Source: Berberis thunbergii (Eukaryota; Streptophyta; Magnoliopsida; Ranunculales; Berberidaceae). Taken from it: DNA of 64,000 nt. The stretch lies in NCBI GenBank assembly GCA_003290165.1, contig QNQO01007578.1, positions 124,001 through 188,000 of the forward strand, read 5' to 3'. The first letter of the stretch is position 1; each line of letters opens with the position of its first letter. The position numbers were made by a program, and so were the translations under genes. Positions 10,932-23,306 of this stretch are shown piece by piece. Below the pieces are notes generated by a model. It ran no database searches, was not told the origin of the DNA, and saw only the letters and a list, made by a program, of their open reading frames with translations.

Positions 10932-11130
10932 CTATGCCTTTCACCAAGTCTCAACTTCTTCATTTGTCCAAATAATTGTAACAATCTTTTTGGGAAAATG
11001 ACAAAATATCATGCCCACCAGCTTCAACCACACATGCCGAATAACTCTTATTTGGTCTAATACCTACCTTATCATTAAAATCAAGCTTCTTCTTGACATA
11101 CGAGCTCATAGATCTATTCTTTCGATAAAA

Positions 11131-11490
11131 TTATGATTTACCAGGGCTTAACTCATGATTGTGATCAAGTGTAACTCTTTTCACTAAAACTATGCCATCA
11201 ATCCGTATATGATCTCTAATCTTAGCCTGACAACCACATTTGCTCGACCCACGCAATCCCAAGACATTTTTTCCTTGACCTTTTTGCTTCCCCGACCGAC
11301 CAAATGAAAGCTGAATGAATATAGGTTTTCCATCACCATCTTTTTCAGTAGTCATTACTTTCACTGGAAATCCCTTTTTATTACCATAATCATGATAATA
11401 ATGTTGGAACTCATCAAGGTTGATGAATTCCATCCCATCCCATCTGTAGGTTCCCTCATCTCTTCTAAATTTTATTCCACCAACATACAT
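11131..11490 (-). pseudogene. FAR1 DNA-binding domain portion of the MULE transposase
   Basis: The piece is 119 aa. FINLDEFQHYYHDYGNKKGF corresponds to the opening of the FAR1 domain. It is followed by CGCQAKIRDHIRIDGI and RVTLDHNHELSPGKS, that is, the C...C...HNH zinc-chelating pattern of the WRKY-GCM1-like FAR1 fold. A premature TAA follows PGKS, but the same frame continues with YRKNRSMSSYVKKKLDF and GIRPNKSYSACVVEAGG up to about 10985. Confidence 0.88.
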
Positions 11491-12414
11491 GCATTATCTT
11501 CTACACTATCCATTCCTGAAATATGTGTTATAATATACAACAACGATTTAAACATAAAGGCATACATAAAAACCCTAGTACAATAATCATGTATAGTCTA
11601 TTTTGGGGAACAATGCTACAACTAAGGATCCACCAGAGTTGTTATACAGGCAATTCCGGCCAAATAGAATATACAATAGAAGTAACAAAAATAAAATTTG
11701 ATAACTAAAGTAACAAAATGAACCCATCAATGTGCTCAAAAGCTTTGAGAAAGAAACAACCCTAGTACACTTACCTTGGATAGTCTAAAGCTACCGGATG
11801 GCCAGAAGGGTGTTGAAAGACAAGCCTGCACATTGAGAAGCAAATTTTTCAAGCAATAATCACATAATGATTATCTGTTATTCCATGCACTAGCAATGTG
11901 ATACTGTTAGCAATAATCGCATAATGATTTGGTAAGCACTAGCAAACTTGCTTTGATTAAGAAACTAATTTACTAACAAACTTGATTTGATTAAGGGTCC
12001 ATTGAAACCCTTTTTTTCCCATCATAAAACAAAATACAGCAAATGTGTTTATACTGCATATGTTAAACCCTTTTTAGAAGAAAGTCGATTTCGACCCATT
12101 TTTCATACTGTAACATACTGTCAGGTTGAAAAAGCTTTTCTCAAAACATGGAACAAAGCTTGAAACCCACATATTGCTTGAAACAAAGTGGGTTTCGACC
12201 CATTTTGAGCAATTTAAGCTTGAAACATGCTGTAAACCCTTCATAAAGTGGGTTTCGACCGATTTTTCATTGTGAAACAAATCAGTATATACTGCATATG
12301 TAATTAAGTACTTCAAAAATCTTGATTTTTATCTGGACTTACTGACCTAGCGAGTGCAGTGAAATCTGCAACACCTTCTGCAATATGCAGTAGAAACCCT
12401 AGATCTAAAAACCC
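11491..12414. other. 5' intron/leader of the MULE transposase with repeated phrases
   Basis: The region lies between the right TIR and the first coding exon. Near 12070-12270 the phrase GTGGGTTTCGACC(C/G)ATTTT occurs three times, with GCTTGAAAC phrases between. No coding signal is seen. Confidence 0.5.
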
Positions 12415-12746
12415 ACCACAATAAATCAAAGAGAGACTTACCTTTTCTTCGAGGCTTATTAGTGTTGTGAGAATTTGAAGCTTTTCGAATGGGGACCAGT
12501 GAGTTCTTTGAAGACGAAATCGAATGGGGACTGGAGAGAGTCTGTTTGTTCGAGGTGTGGTCTAAGCTTTTTTTCTTTATTTTGTTGATTCAAAAGCTTT
12601 GGGGAGAGGGTGACCTTGTTCCCTCCCTTGAAAATTTAAGAGCAAAAATTGTTTTTAAGTTATTTTTATTTTTTTATTTTTTATATATATCAAAACACGT
12701 GCGAGGGAGGCTCCCTCGCGCATTTCCTCACTATCTAGAAAAACTG
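12415..12746 (-). repeat. Right TIR of the MULE
   Basis: Inverse of the left TIR. Its minus-strand reading starts CAGTTTTTCTAGATAGTGAG, and the conserved splice donor (AAGAAAAG then GTAAGTCTCT) lies near 12440. It would drive the leftward transposase gene. Confidence 0.85.
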
Positions 12747-12790
12747 TTATATTATGGTCAGCAGTCTTATCAGATAGATCTAACTTACAA

Positions 12791-13948
12791 GGGGGTATTC
12801 AATCATGGATTTTAATAGAGTCTGAAAGACTTTAAATCTCATGGATTTTAAAATATTTCAAAGGAGTTTACAGAATCCACTGGATTTTAATGGATTTTAA
12901 GTGACTGGATTTTGTGGAATTTACAGAATCCACTGGATTTTAATGGATTTTTATTATTGGATTTTCTGAATTTTATAAAGGATTGTTATGGTTTCTCAAG
13001 CTTTTTTGAGACTTTTGTGAGCTTTCTCATAAGTTGGAAGCAAAATTTCCATGGAGGAGAGTGCAAAGTACTTTGACCCTTAAACTCGTAATTGCTTGAA
13101 TAGAACCAATAGGGTTTTCAAGCATGTGACAAATTGATATGAGGAGGTTAAGTATGTAAGTCATGGCTTGTATTCTGAATCTCTTCCACTTAAATCCTTG
13201 CGTCTTGGATTAAATTTTTCGAGCATCTTTCAAACACAATAAAGTGGATGCAGTAAACAAGTTTTTCCATGAGTGGCAACCCTACAAGTTGTCGTGTTCA
13301 CCTCCTGAAAAACCTTCTTGATCTTTGCCCTCAGTTTTCCCAACAGCTCCTTCAGTATTTTCACAAGCTGACATATCTTCCAATGTTTGGAGTTCCCCAT
13401 GGTTAGAACATGAAGCTGGATAACAACTTCATGCATATTTTTAGTGTACAACCAATGTTTCGGGATTATTCTCTTTGATACAATGTCCGGGGGTTTTTTT
13501 TTTTTTTGTTCTTTCATGATGATTTTTCTGTGGATGAGTTTCGTGAACCCTGTAGTGACTCATTGCTCTATTACAATATCAAGTCATCTCCCAAACACAT
13601 GAAACCTCGGCAAAAAACCCTAATGAGACTAAAAAAAGGGAAAATAGTTATCACCACAAATCTACCAAACAAAACATTTCTAACCCATTCACTATAGAAT
13701 TTGAAAAGCAGCAGCTGGTGTAAAAAGTTCAACAGAAAGTAGGGAGATTGCAGCTAAAAAAAAACAAATCAACCATAAGACCCTTCAAATTAAACGCACT
13801 GGTTCTTACATAATACTCTGCACGTCTGAAGTGTCCCAGTAGAAACTAATGCCACTTTGTCAGGAATATATAATTTTCTTTTAAGTCAGAACATGGGACT
13901 AGTTTCCTAAACTATCAAAGCTGTCTTGTTGCTGCTGATAGGGGAGCC
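12791..13948. other. Left arm of the RPN11-carrying element
   Basis: The first 170 bp are subterminal repeats (AATCCACTGGATTTTAATGG twice). A 95-aa minus-strand open frame (13230-13517) has no recognisable family. The rest is probably 3' flank captured with RPN11, or transposon filler. Confidence 0.4.
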
Positions 13949-16480
<2,532 letters not shown>

Positions 16481-16489
16481 CAAAGTCCA

Positions 16490-16738
16490 TCAAGTCAACA
16501 AATCCATTAAAATCTCATGTTGTTTGAATACCCCTAGATTTTATTGTATTGTTTAAAATCCATGATTGAATACCCCATAATTTTAATGGATTATAAAACA
16601 ATTATTTAAAATCCATGATTGAATACCCCTGGATTTCATTGTATTGTTTTAAATCCTTAATTGAATACCCCCATATTTTAATGGACTTTAAAATCTTTCA
16701 GAATCTATTAAAATACATGATTGAATACCCCCCCCCCC
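16490..16738. repeat. Subterminal repeats: four copies of the AAATCC..GATTGAATACCCC motif
   Basis: ATTGAATACCCC appears near 16525, 16570, 16620, 16660 and 16720, each preceded by a TTTTAAAATCCATGA-like segment; the last ends in C11. These are probably transposase-binding-type subterminal repeats of the element. Confidence 0.75.
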
Positions 16739-17433
16739 TTAATCTTTTCAAGCTGTCTTGTCTGCCACGTATCCCTATCTTATGGTACTACTTAAATTTT
16801 TTGTTTTTTTACAACTATTCAATAATAAGTAAAAATTATTATTGTATTTTTAAACAAACTAATTATTTATAGTTTTAAGGGTTTATATACTTTATAACTA
16901 AATAGGAGGCTTCAAATAAATTATGTTAAAGGCTTAGATATAATTAATTAATGTTTGAAATGAATTGATTTTGATTAAAAAAATAATTGGAGGGTTTTAA
17001 ATAAATTATGTTAGGAGCTTAGGTATAATTTAATGAATGTTTACAGGGGCAAGTTTTGATGGAAAATAAAAAAAATTAACAATGTTTTTTTGGTGGTTAA
17101 CGGATCCTCGCACCACCCATGAACACTACCCATCTGTTCAATACACTCCTATTGATAAACCCACAAACAATTAGTCATCCACGTCTTTTGTTTTTTTTAG
17201 GATTAAAACTAATCTAAAACAAAGCCAACCATACACCAACACAACTAATAATATCAAAATATGGAAAATCTAAATGTAGCAGCCCAACCAAAGGGAAGGA
17301 GAAGAAAAAAAAAAGTCCTAAATTTTACTTTATTCTTCTGGTGTTGAGACCCCTTGCTTAAGCTTTTCCCTTTTCATCTTCTTTGAGACAAGCTTCTTCT
17401 TCTTTGGTGGAAGGGTTTTCTGAGCTTACACAT
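16739..17433. other. AT-rich intergenic stretch, nothing recognised
   Basis: TAAATAAATTATGTTA.G(A/G)GCTTAG.TATAATT is repeated at about 16910-16945 and 17000-17035, and a similar phrase recurs near 63740-63830. No gene is supported. Confidence 0.5.
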
Positions 17434-17720
17434 TGTAATGACCCGATCCACAAAGTATTATATTGTCTGCTTTAGGCCCAAGGTCCGCACTACTTTAAAA
17501 TGCGTAGTACTTTGTAGATCAATACTCACACATATATAACATATATCTTTCCCTCACTCAGACGATATGAGATTATAACCCGCTAGTATCTTGCCAACCT
17601 CTGAGCACTCCCACACATGGTAGCCTGTCAGCCTCTAAGTCTTCCACACACGGAGCTGCTAGCCTTAGAGCCCACCCACACATGGTAGCCCGTCAACCTC
17701 AGAGCCCGCCCACACATGGT
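17434..17720 (+). repeat. LTR-like fragment with short tandem repeats
   Basis: It starts TGTAATGACCCGATCCACAA, a TG-beginning sequence of LTR type. From about 17590 to 17710 a unit of 45-50 bp containing GCC(T/C).AGAGC..CCCACACATGGTAGCC is repeated about three times. No matching 3' end or target duplication was found, so it is treated as a retroelement remnant. Confidence 0.4.
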
Positions 17721-17839
17721 GTTACACACAAAGAGTGAATAATTCCCAACAAGGAAGGCCAACAAAAGACCAACAATGACAATGAGGACTATCAAACCGG
17801 GATTGAAACCTTTTGTTCTAGCTTACCATGACAAATCCC

Positions 17840-17952
17840 ATTTGGATCCCCGAATCCACCCCAAAATCTATTTAGGCACATCTAAACCCACCCCATTCAA
17901 GGCAGACGGGGCGAATATTCATGAAAATCCGCCCTACTGCCAACCCTACTAT
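17840..17952. mobile_element. Right-end fragment of a hAT-like element
   Basis: GGATCCCCGAATCCACCCCA and GGGGCGAATATTCATGAAAA, ending CGCCCTACTGCCAACCCTA, match the right ends of the hAT-like elements at 46663-47589 and 62110-63208. The left end is absent. Confidence 0.6.
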
Positions 17953-18428
17953 TAATATCCAGGTTTGAACAAAAAAAAAAGAATACTATTGTTTAAAAAA
18001 TAGAAAAATGGATATAAACTCTTAAAATATTATTCATCACCATAAATTAGTGTAAACATAAAAGCAGATAGCACAGTGTCAAACCAATGAAATTGTCAAG
18101 TCACTGAAAGTACAAATAATTTTATTTCATATTCAAATTAGTTTTTCCCTAGTGCTTAATATCAACAATCGAATTGATTATATGCATTTTGCCGCATCTT
18201 GCATTATTATGTTTTTGTTCCGATTGCACTTCAACTATGTTCCTTATCTTCATACGATGCTCTAAGGGAATGACCATCACGTCATTCCTCACATGATTAT
18301 CAATACTAATTTTTTTGAAATTCTTGCTACCAAAAGCTCCAAGCAAATCAATATATTTTTTGTGTAGCATGCTAAAATTGCTATAACTAGATAAGATAGC
18401 GCTTTCAAACACGCTGTGTCAACCGACA
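17953..18428. other. Stretch left of Pack-CACTA 1, no recognised gene
   Basis: An 87-aa minus-strand frame (18149-18412) containing VMVIPLEHRMKIRNIVEVQ is not recognised. It may be a decayed part of the CACTA element or unrelated. Confidence 0.35.
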
Positions 18429-18665
18429 CTATTAAAAGTCTGACTATATGATTGCATTTTTGGAACACTATTAAAAGTGCTATTTTAATAGCATTTTTGG
18501 AACACTGTTGTAATACCTTCTATAGCGCTTAGAAAATGTTGTTGTAACATTTTTAATAGAATTTAAAAAATGTTGTTACATAGTTTTATACAACTTTTTA
18601 TAAAGTGTTGTAAAATTAGTTAACCACAACACTTTAAAAGTGCTATTACAAGTCTACGATATTTT
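18429..18665. repeat. CACTA subterminal repeat region (left side of Pack-CACTA 1)
   Basis: Multiple short direct and inverted copies of AAAAGTGCTATT and its complement, and of TTTTTGGAACACT. This is the pattern of transposase-binding repeats near CACTA ends, and it resembles the right end near 39010-39060. Confidence 0.6.
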
Positions 18666-19385
18666 TTACCAGTTTGTTTTTACCTATGTTGGTATCATTT
18701 GCAATGTTCTACTTGCAGTAAATAGAATCCGATCATGTATGAAAATCATTATTTATAGCATAATCATACTAGTTTAATACATAGTAGAAACATAAGTACA
18801 TTGGCAAACTAAATAAATCTCATTAGTTATTACAAAATATTTAAACATAACATGAAGTCATTTATTCAAAGTACATAAACTCATTTTTCCAGTCACTTTC
18901 TTCTTCATCCTGCCAAATAAACATAAAGATATATCAAGGTTTATTCATGATAAGCAAGAGGTTATAAATTTTGCTAAAACAAACAATGATTCCTCACATA
19001 TGTAAAACAAATAAACCACAAGTAAAAGGATCCCTCATAGTCATATATACGTCATATAAACCTCTATGATTATTCTGCATCACAACCTTTATAATTAATA
19101 ATAGGAATCCTAGAAAATGTACATGCAAATAAAGGCACTCACAATCAGATTTTTCTTTCATGCAATCACTTCTTCCTTTTGTTTTGGCTTCACGGAAAAT
19201 ATCAGATTTCTAGAATTTCTATCAACTATGTACAAGAATATCAGATAGAATACAAGAGAGTGACATAATCTGGTAGAACAACATATGGTGTCATTTTCGA
19301 ATACAAAAGAATGATGTGAGGACAGTTATTAGTGTTTTGAAAAATCCCCGAACTACACGATTTAGAACAAAAATCCCCCATTAAC
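18666..19385. other. Presumed introns/3' part of the captured-gene array
   Basis: AT-rich, with no recognisable exon. It would follow the last malic-enzyme exon in the minus-strand transcript. Confidence 0.4.
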
Positions 19386-19579
19386 CTGCTTGATTGCACC
19401 CATGAACTCATATAGAAGCTCAACATATTCCTACAAACGTGAGATACAAAACCATCATCACAAAAATGACATACAAAAAATCAGTGGTTTATCCAAAAAA
19501 CATTTTAGCAGGAAATGTAGAACTCATCATTCAACAACTCTTCCTTGTTCATCCCCACATCAATGGTCATAGGCAAGCA
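19386..19579 (-). pseudogene. Captured NADP-dependent malic enzyme exons
   Basis: Two minus-strand exon pieces. 19579-about 19510, after a TTGCAG acceptor, reads [19 protein letters not shown] followed by YI. 19430-19386 reads EYVELLYEFMGAIKQ between an AG acceptor and a GT donor. In plant NADP-malic enzymes these two segments are adjacent (the LPV.IDVGTNNE.LL.DEFY block, then EYAELL.EFM.AVKQ). The enzyme decarboxylates malate to pyruvate; this fragment lacks the rest of the protein. The GLRQ.RATGQ link between the two blocks is absent. The order after the V-ATPase fragment shows fusion of unrelated genes. Confidence 0.85.
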
Positions 19580-19697
19580 CTGCAAGTAACACACAAACAA
19601 TGAATTTCCATACTGAAAGTCCTATAATGGCTTTAAGAAAGAAAGTACAAGTCATAAAAAGTAAACCAATACATATGTAGAGATTGAAATAACATAC

Positions 19698-19780
19698 CTC
19701 TGTGATCATTTGTGCCTGTTTACAAATCTCATTTGTATATGGATAACGGTTTGCTCCAAGAGCTTCGCATATCTTTGAAT
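19698..19780 (-). pseudogene. Captured V-type proton ATPase subunit a exon
   Basis: The minus frame reads [20 protein letters not shown], then AQMITE, up to a GT donor (GAG then GTATGT). V-ATPase subunit a has KIC(E/D)AFGANRYPF..(E/D)L.KQ.QMI.EVS in its cytosolic N-terminal half. The subunit is part of the membrane V0 sector that pumps protons into vacuoles and the TGN. Only about 28 residues are retained, so the call rests on one conserved block. Confidence 0.72.
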
Positions 19781-20053
19781 TTTGTTATTTGCTCTTTCTC
19801 CATAATATAAGACAACAAATACATTTTTCTCAACCCATAAGTTGCTAGTCAATAGTGCAAAATCAAATAGAAAAAAAGGAAAATAATAGAGTGGAAAATG
19901 TACTTTCACATTAAACAAAATCATTGCAAGCTCTGAGAACCCATTAAACAAAATCATCGTAAGAGTGAATAAAAAATGAACAGACCAAAGAAAAAAATTT
20001 GCTTCTTTTTTCTTTCCTTTTTGTCCGGGGAGGGAACTTACTTCTGGCAAAAG

Positions 20054-20116
20054 TTTGCAGCTCCTTTTCTCTCCAGACATTTGAAGCCCATGGACAAGAA
20101 GAATTCACGTATCCAT
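20054..20116 (-). pseudogene. Captured ABCG/PDR-type transporter fragment
   Basis: The minus frame reads REFFLSMGFKCLERKGAANF, then CQ and a GTAAGT donor. It corresponds to the block after the first nucleotide-binding domain of pleiotropic drug resistance ABCG transporters (.[28 protein letters not shown]). Only about 22 residues are visible. The substitutions P to L and L to C suggest decay after capture. Confidence 0.68.
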
Positions 20117-20704
20117 TTAATCTAAACCAAGAAGCCAACACTGATAAATAGGAAAATGTAATAAGCTTAAAAGCCACAATAGGGAAGGTAACATGCAAAA
20201 AAAAAAAAACAATAAGATTCAAGACTAGAACTAGACCGAAATGTGATTTATCGCATGACACTAGCAAATTATAGAGCAAAGAAACCCATAAAAATGAGGA
20301 ACATAACATTGAACCCAACCAAAATGATCTTACCTATACTTTGGATTGCATTAAGTAGTTTCTAGATAAAGCAAATTAACACCTTGGTTTGCAAGTATAA
20401 TAGACGGAAGATGCAATCATTTTCGCCTAGCTCTGAGTTTCCCATATGCAGATTGCATATTCCGTCTGTTAGGCGAAAATGAATCAGAGCTGCATCTGGA
20501 CAATGATTAGCTTCTAACATAGCGTAATGCATCTATAAACATGTCTTCTCTTATTCATAAAAATATCATCGAAATATCCAAATATAGAGAATTTTGAATT
20601 CTGCTCACGATTCTTACAAATTTTTGAAAAGGCATTTAAGAATGTCGTTAATAACAACACAAAGCGTTTTCAACCAGTAAGATAAGTGATGTTCATTTTT
20701 TGTC
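20117..20704. other. Presumed intronic sequence with scrambled inverted motifs
   Basis: Around 20408-20500 the motifs GACGGAA.ATGCAAT, CATTTTCGCCT and AGCTCTGA each recur in inverted form but in permuted order. No exon is recognised. Confidence 0.4.
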
Positions 20705-20873
20705 AAATCCTCATGAGGATCCACAATATTTCTGTATAAACTAGCCAAAATTATTGAAATTGTGGTATGAACAAAGGTACAAGCGCCTCCAATTACTGCA
20801 GGTAACCTTGTTCCGAACAATGAATGAGTTGTTCAAACCAACAACAAATAATAGAGTCTGATTAAACCCTTGT
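20705..20873 (-). pseudogene. Captured nucleobase-ascorbate transporter (NAT) exon
   Basis: The minus strand reads IQTLLFVV(A/G)-type sequence (NQTLLFVVGLNNS), then after a frame change LFGTRLPAVIGGACTFV, TTISIILASLYRNIVDPHE. NAT/NCS2 proteins have VIQTLLFVAGINTLLQTLFG and TRLPAVIGGSY.FV..TISIIL in transmembrane segments 2-3. A small deletion removed the LLQT step. The first exon of the same gene lies at 38123-38027, beyond the LTR retrotransposon. Confidence 0.85.
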
Positions 20874-21377
20874 TTTTTCATCCAATAAGTAGAAACATTG
20901 GATAAGTTATTCTGCTACACTGCTTACAGGGAAGCAAGTTTACAAAACCAACACCTAGCTACTCTGCTTATAGGGAAGCAAGTTTTGGGAAATGTTGGAG
21001 ATAAAGAATAGGACCTGATAATACATAAAAGGTCACATCCCTGAACCATACACGTGTCATAACGATCTCGAGAAATTACGGGCCCAGCATCAGCCTGACA
21101 CTGATCCGACCCAAGCTGTTTTAAGTCCGCCTGATCCAGTCCGCCAGACGAACCCAAACTCTTATAGCATGCTAGGTCCACACGTTTAACAACCATCCTA
21201 AATACCAATGAGTCCTACTAAGGCAAGTTTCTCGAGGATCAGCTTCGGACGACCAACTACATCAGCTCTTTGCTTCCTACTAGGAAGCAAATACCATAGA
21301 TTTGATCTAGTTTTCTTGCACTGTTCACGCACTGTTCACGGTTTTTTGTTCAAGATGTTACTAGGATTGATCGAAGG

Positions 21378-23306
21378 ATGATAACGTTATCTGCCAACAC
21401 TGCAAGCGTCTCCATTACCCCTCGTGGAGATGTGCTCGCAAATGAGAGGGGACATGCTGTCCAGGCAGTTCATGCATCGAGTCAGGAACTAGGTCAGGCC
21501 CTAGATCAAGATCCATGCAAGGACACTGGTTTGAATGAAGGCCGCAATGCTGACCTAGGTAATGGGAGTCCTGTCTTGCTATTAGATGCATCATCTGTTG
21601 CACCCCCTGCAGGACCTAAAACCGCCAGCAACAACAGCACAAAAGTGAGTTGGGCATCGTTGTTCACCAACAAAAGCGAACAAGGTACGTCTCGTTTATC
21701 CTATGTTGCTCCATCTGTGGTTAATGGAAAAACCGTGGTGCAAATCAAGGTTGCTGAACACGGAGACCGGATGACTGAATGCGAACAATACATAATAGGC
21801 AACTTTGTTGGAAAACGACTCTCTTATGGCTTTATTAATGAACGCTTGAAGCGTATTTGGGGTCTCAAACACGGGTTCGAGATGTCTGTTTATGGCGATA
21901 AGGCGTTTGTCTTCAAGTTTCTCAATGAAGCTGACAGACTACATGCCTTAGACATAGGCCCTGTGCATATAGCAAGTAGGCTATTCATTATTAGACCTTG
22001 GAAGCCATATATCGAAGATGATGTAGAGGTGCTTAATTCAGTCCCAGTCTACCTGAGGAAAGTTCCTCTGTTCCTATGGAGCCCTGCAGGATTGCAATCC
22101 ATAGCCAGTGCACTAGGGGTTCCTTTGATGCTCGACAAAGCCACTGAACAACGAAGTCGGCTTTCCTTTGCAAGGGTCTCTGTGGAGATGAACTCAAACA
22201 GCTCCTTTCCTACTGATATCCAGGTCGTCTCTGATGATGGGAGGACAACTAGAGTTGAAGTGGAATACTCATGGAAGCCAGAAAGATGCACACATTGTGT
22301 AGGCTTTGGACACAATTCTGCAAAATGTCCAAAACAGAAGAAGACAACCACTCAAACTACAAAATACTGGAAAGAAGTTCCAGGAAAGCGGGGATCCGAG
22401 GCAGCAGATGACGGATGGACAACTGTTACTAGTCGACGCAAGGATACAGATAAGCAGCCTGAGCACCAAAGTACACCCACCGTAATCACCCTGACCCAGG
22501 TTCCCACTGATCATCACAAGGACAGCCAATGCAATCAAATAACTGATCTGACAAACAGACAGCAAGCAATACCTACTGCTGTCCAGGCTGAAGCGCAACA
22601 CGGGACTGTCCGTGCGGTGCTGAATGATAAGCCAAATGCTGAGCTTGCACCACCAGACCTAGTTCAAAACACGCACGCTGCCGGACCAGCAAACAAGACC
22701 CAGGTTCCTATTGATCATCTCAATGACAGCCATCAAACAGCTGACCTGCCAGACAGTCAGCAAGCAGTACATATTGCTGTCCAGGCTAAAATGCATCATG
22801 GGACTGTCCATGCGGTGCTGAATGATAAGCCAAATGTTGCGCTTGTTCAAAACACGCACGCTGTCGGACCAACAAACAACCAGGACGTCTCAGCACCTAC
22901 AATCCAGGCACTTATTCCCACCTCGCCAGCAGCTCTAGCTACATCACCTAGGCAGGAGCTGAATGAACCTAGGCAGGATGATAGGGAGCTGAATGAACCT
23001 AGCACAGGCAGAGGCCTTGGACTAAAAAAGGAAGCGCATACTAGACTATTACAGGGAGGACCTACTATCAATAGCCCTATCTCAGTTCCTAATAAAGGAC
23101 ACTCCAAGCAACAACCATCGCAGACTAGGACCCACAATCTCCGCAGCAAAGGCAACCAGTTTGATGTATTGCAGAGAGTAGACCAAGGGCTCGACAATGT
23201 GCTATCCAGGAAACCTCAAACTAAGGCACCTAGATCTGTGACAGGACAAGGAGTATCTAACCCAATTGGGGGAGGAGACCTAAATGCTGATTGTTTAGAT
23301 GATTAG
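21378..23306 (+). CDS. LINE ORF1: DUF4283 / CCHC zinc-knuckle RNA-binding protein
   Basis: An intact frame of 642 aa. Residues about 130-275 (ECEQYIIGNFVGKRLSYGFI, KRIWGLKHGFEMSVYGDKAF, FIIRPWKPYIED, SVPVYLRKVPLFLW) match the DUF4283 domain of plant LINE ORF1 proteins. CTHCVGFGHNSAKC near residue 303 is a C-x2-C-x4-H-x4-C zinc knuckle. ORF1 proteins coat LINE RNA and act as chaperones during target-primed reverse transcription. The C-terminal third is low complexity and holds a 68-residue tandem duplication (22494-22876). The stop overlaps the presumed ORF2 start (ATG at 23299) by 8 bp. The start at 21378 follows a 78-bp leader with two ACTGTTCACG copies. Confidence 0.93.
   Translation: MITLSANTASVSITPRGDVLANERGHAVQAVHASSQELGQALDQDPCKDTGLNEGRNADLGNGSPVLLLDASSVAPPAGPKTASNNSTKVSWASLFTNKSEQGTSRLSYVAPSVVNGKTVVQIKVAEHGDRMTECEQYIIGNFVGKRLSYGFINERLKRIWGLKHGFEMSVYGDKAFVFKFLNEADRLHALDIGPVHIASRLFIIRPWKPYIEDDVEVLNSVPVYLRKVPLFLWSPAGLQSIASALGVPLMLDKATEQRSRLSFARVSVEMNSNSSFPTDIQVVSDDGRTTRVEVEYSWKPERCTHCVGFGHNSAKCPKQKKTTTQTTKYWKEVPGKRGSEAADDGWTTVTSRRKDTDKQPEHQSTPTVITLTQVPTDHHKDSQCNQITDLTNRQQAIPTAVQAEAQHGTVRAVLNDKPNAELAPPDLVQNTHAAGPANKTQVPIDHLNDSHQTADLPDSQQAVHIAVQAKMHHGTVHAVLNDKPNVALVQNTHAVGPTNNQDVSAPTIQALIPTSPAALATSPRQELNEPRQDDRELNEPSTGRGLGLKKEAHTRLLQGGPTINSPISVPNKGHSKQQPSQTRTHNLRSKGNQFDVLQRVDQGLDNVLSRKPQTKAPRSVTGQGVSNPIGGGDLNADCLDD
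22494..22876 (+). repeat. In-frame 204-bp tandem duplication within LINE ORF1
   Basis: Two copies begin TQVP(T/I)DH. Both contain DS..N/H Q..DL, (Q)QA(I/V), AVQA, HGTV.AVLNDKPN and QNTHA.GP. The copy offset (22494 to 22698) is 204 bp, a multiple of three, so the frame is kept. The second copy has a few internal deletions. Confidence 0.85.

Larger units (their letters stand above)
9384..11490 (-). pseudogene. FAR1/FHY3-type MULE transposase, broken
   Basis: Read on the minus strand, this holds the full domain order of the FAR1/FHY3 family, transposase-derived proteins that bind DNA and cut at MULE ends. The order is a FAR1 DNA-binding domain (11490-11131), a linker, a MULE transposase core (10931-10086), a SWIM zinc finger (about 9935-9735) and a basic C terminus (9671-9384). 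The gene is broken by a TAA after PGKS (11131), frame changes near 10955-10985, a TGA at about 10086, another TGA near 9940 and one near 9702. All domains are still easy to read, so inactivation is recent relative to acquisition. It would be transcribed from the right TIR. It is a transposon gene, not a host FRS gene, because TIRs and a 9-bp duplication enclose it. Confidence 0.88.
5630..12746 (-). mobile_element. Complete Mutator-like element (MULE) with FAR1-type transposase
   Basis: The element is 7,117 bp and bounded by perfect 9-bp direct repeats TTATATTAT (5621-5629 and 12747-12755), the target duplication length of Mutator. The ends are long inverted repeats starting CAGTTTT(G/T)CTAGATAG. 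Two genes converge from the TIRs. A FAR1/FHY3-like transposase pseudogene lies on the minus strand (9384-11490) and a small viroplasmin/RNase H1-N-like reading frame on the plus strand (6608-6766). The layout resembles MuDR, where two convergent genes are transcribed from promoters in the TIRs. The strand given is that of the transposase gene, which has several stops and shifts, so the copy is probably not autonomous. Confidence 0.92.

Noticed and set aside
9384..11490. Calling the FAR1-like gene a host transcription factor (FRS)
   Set aside because: It is enclosed by MULE TIRs with a 9-bp duplication and contains several stops and shifts.
20408..20500. Possible miRNA hairpin (GACGGAA..ATGCAAT, CATTTTCGCCT inverted)
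   Set aside because: The inverted motifs occur in permuted order and do not form a continuous stem.
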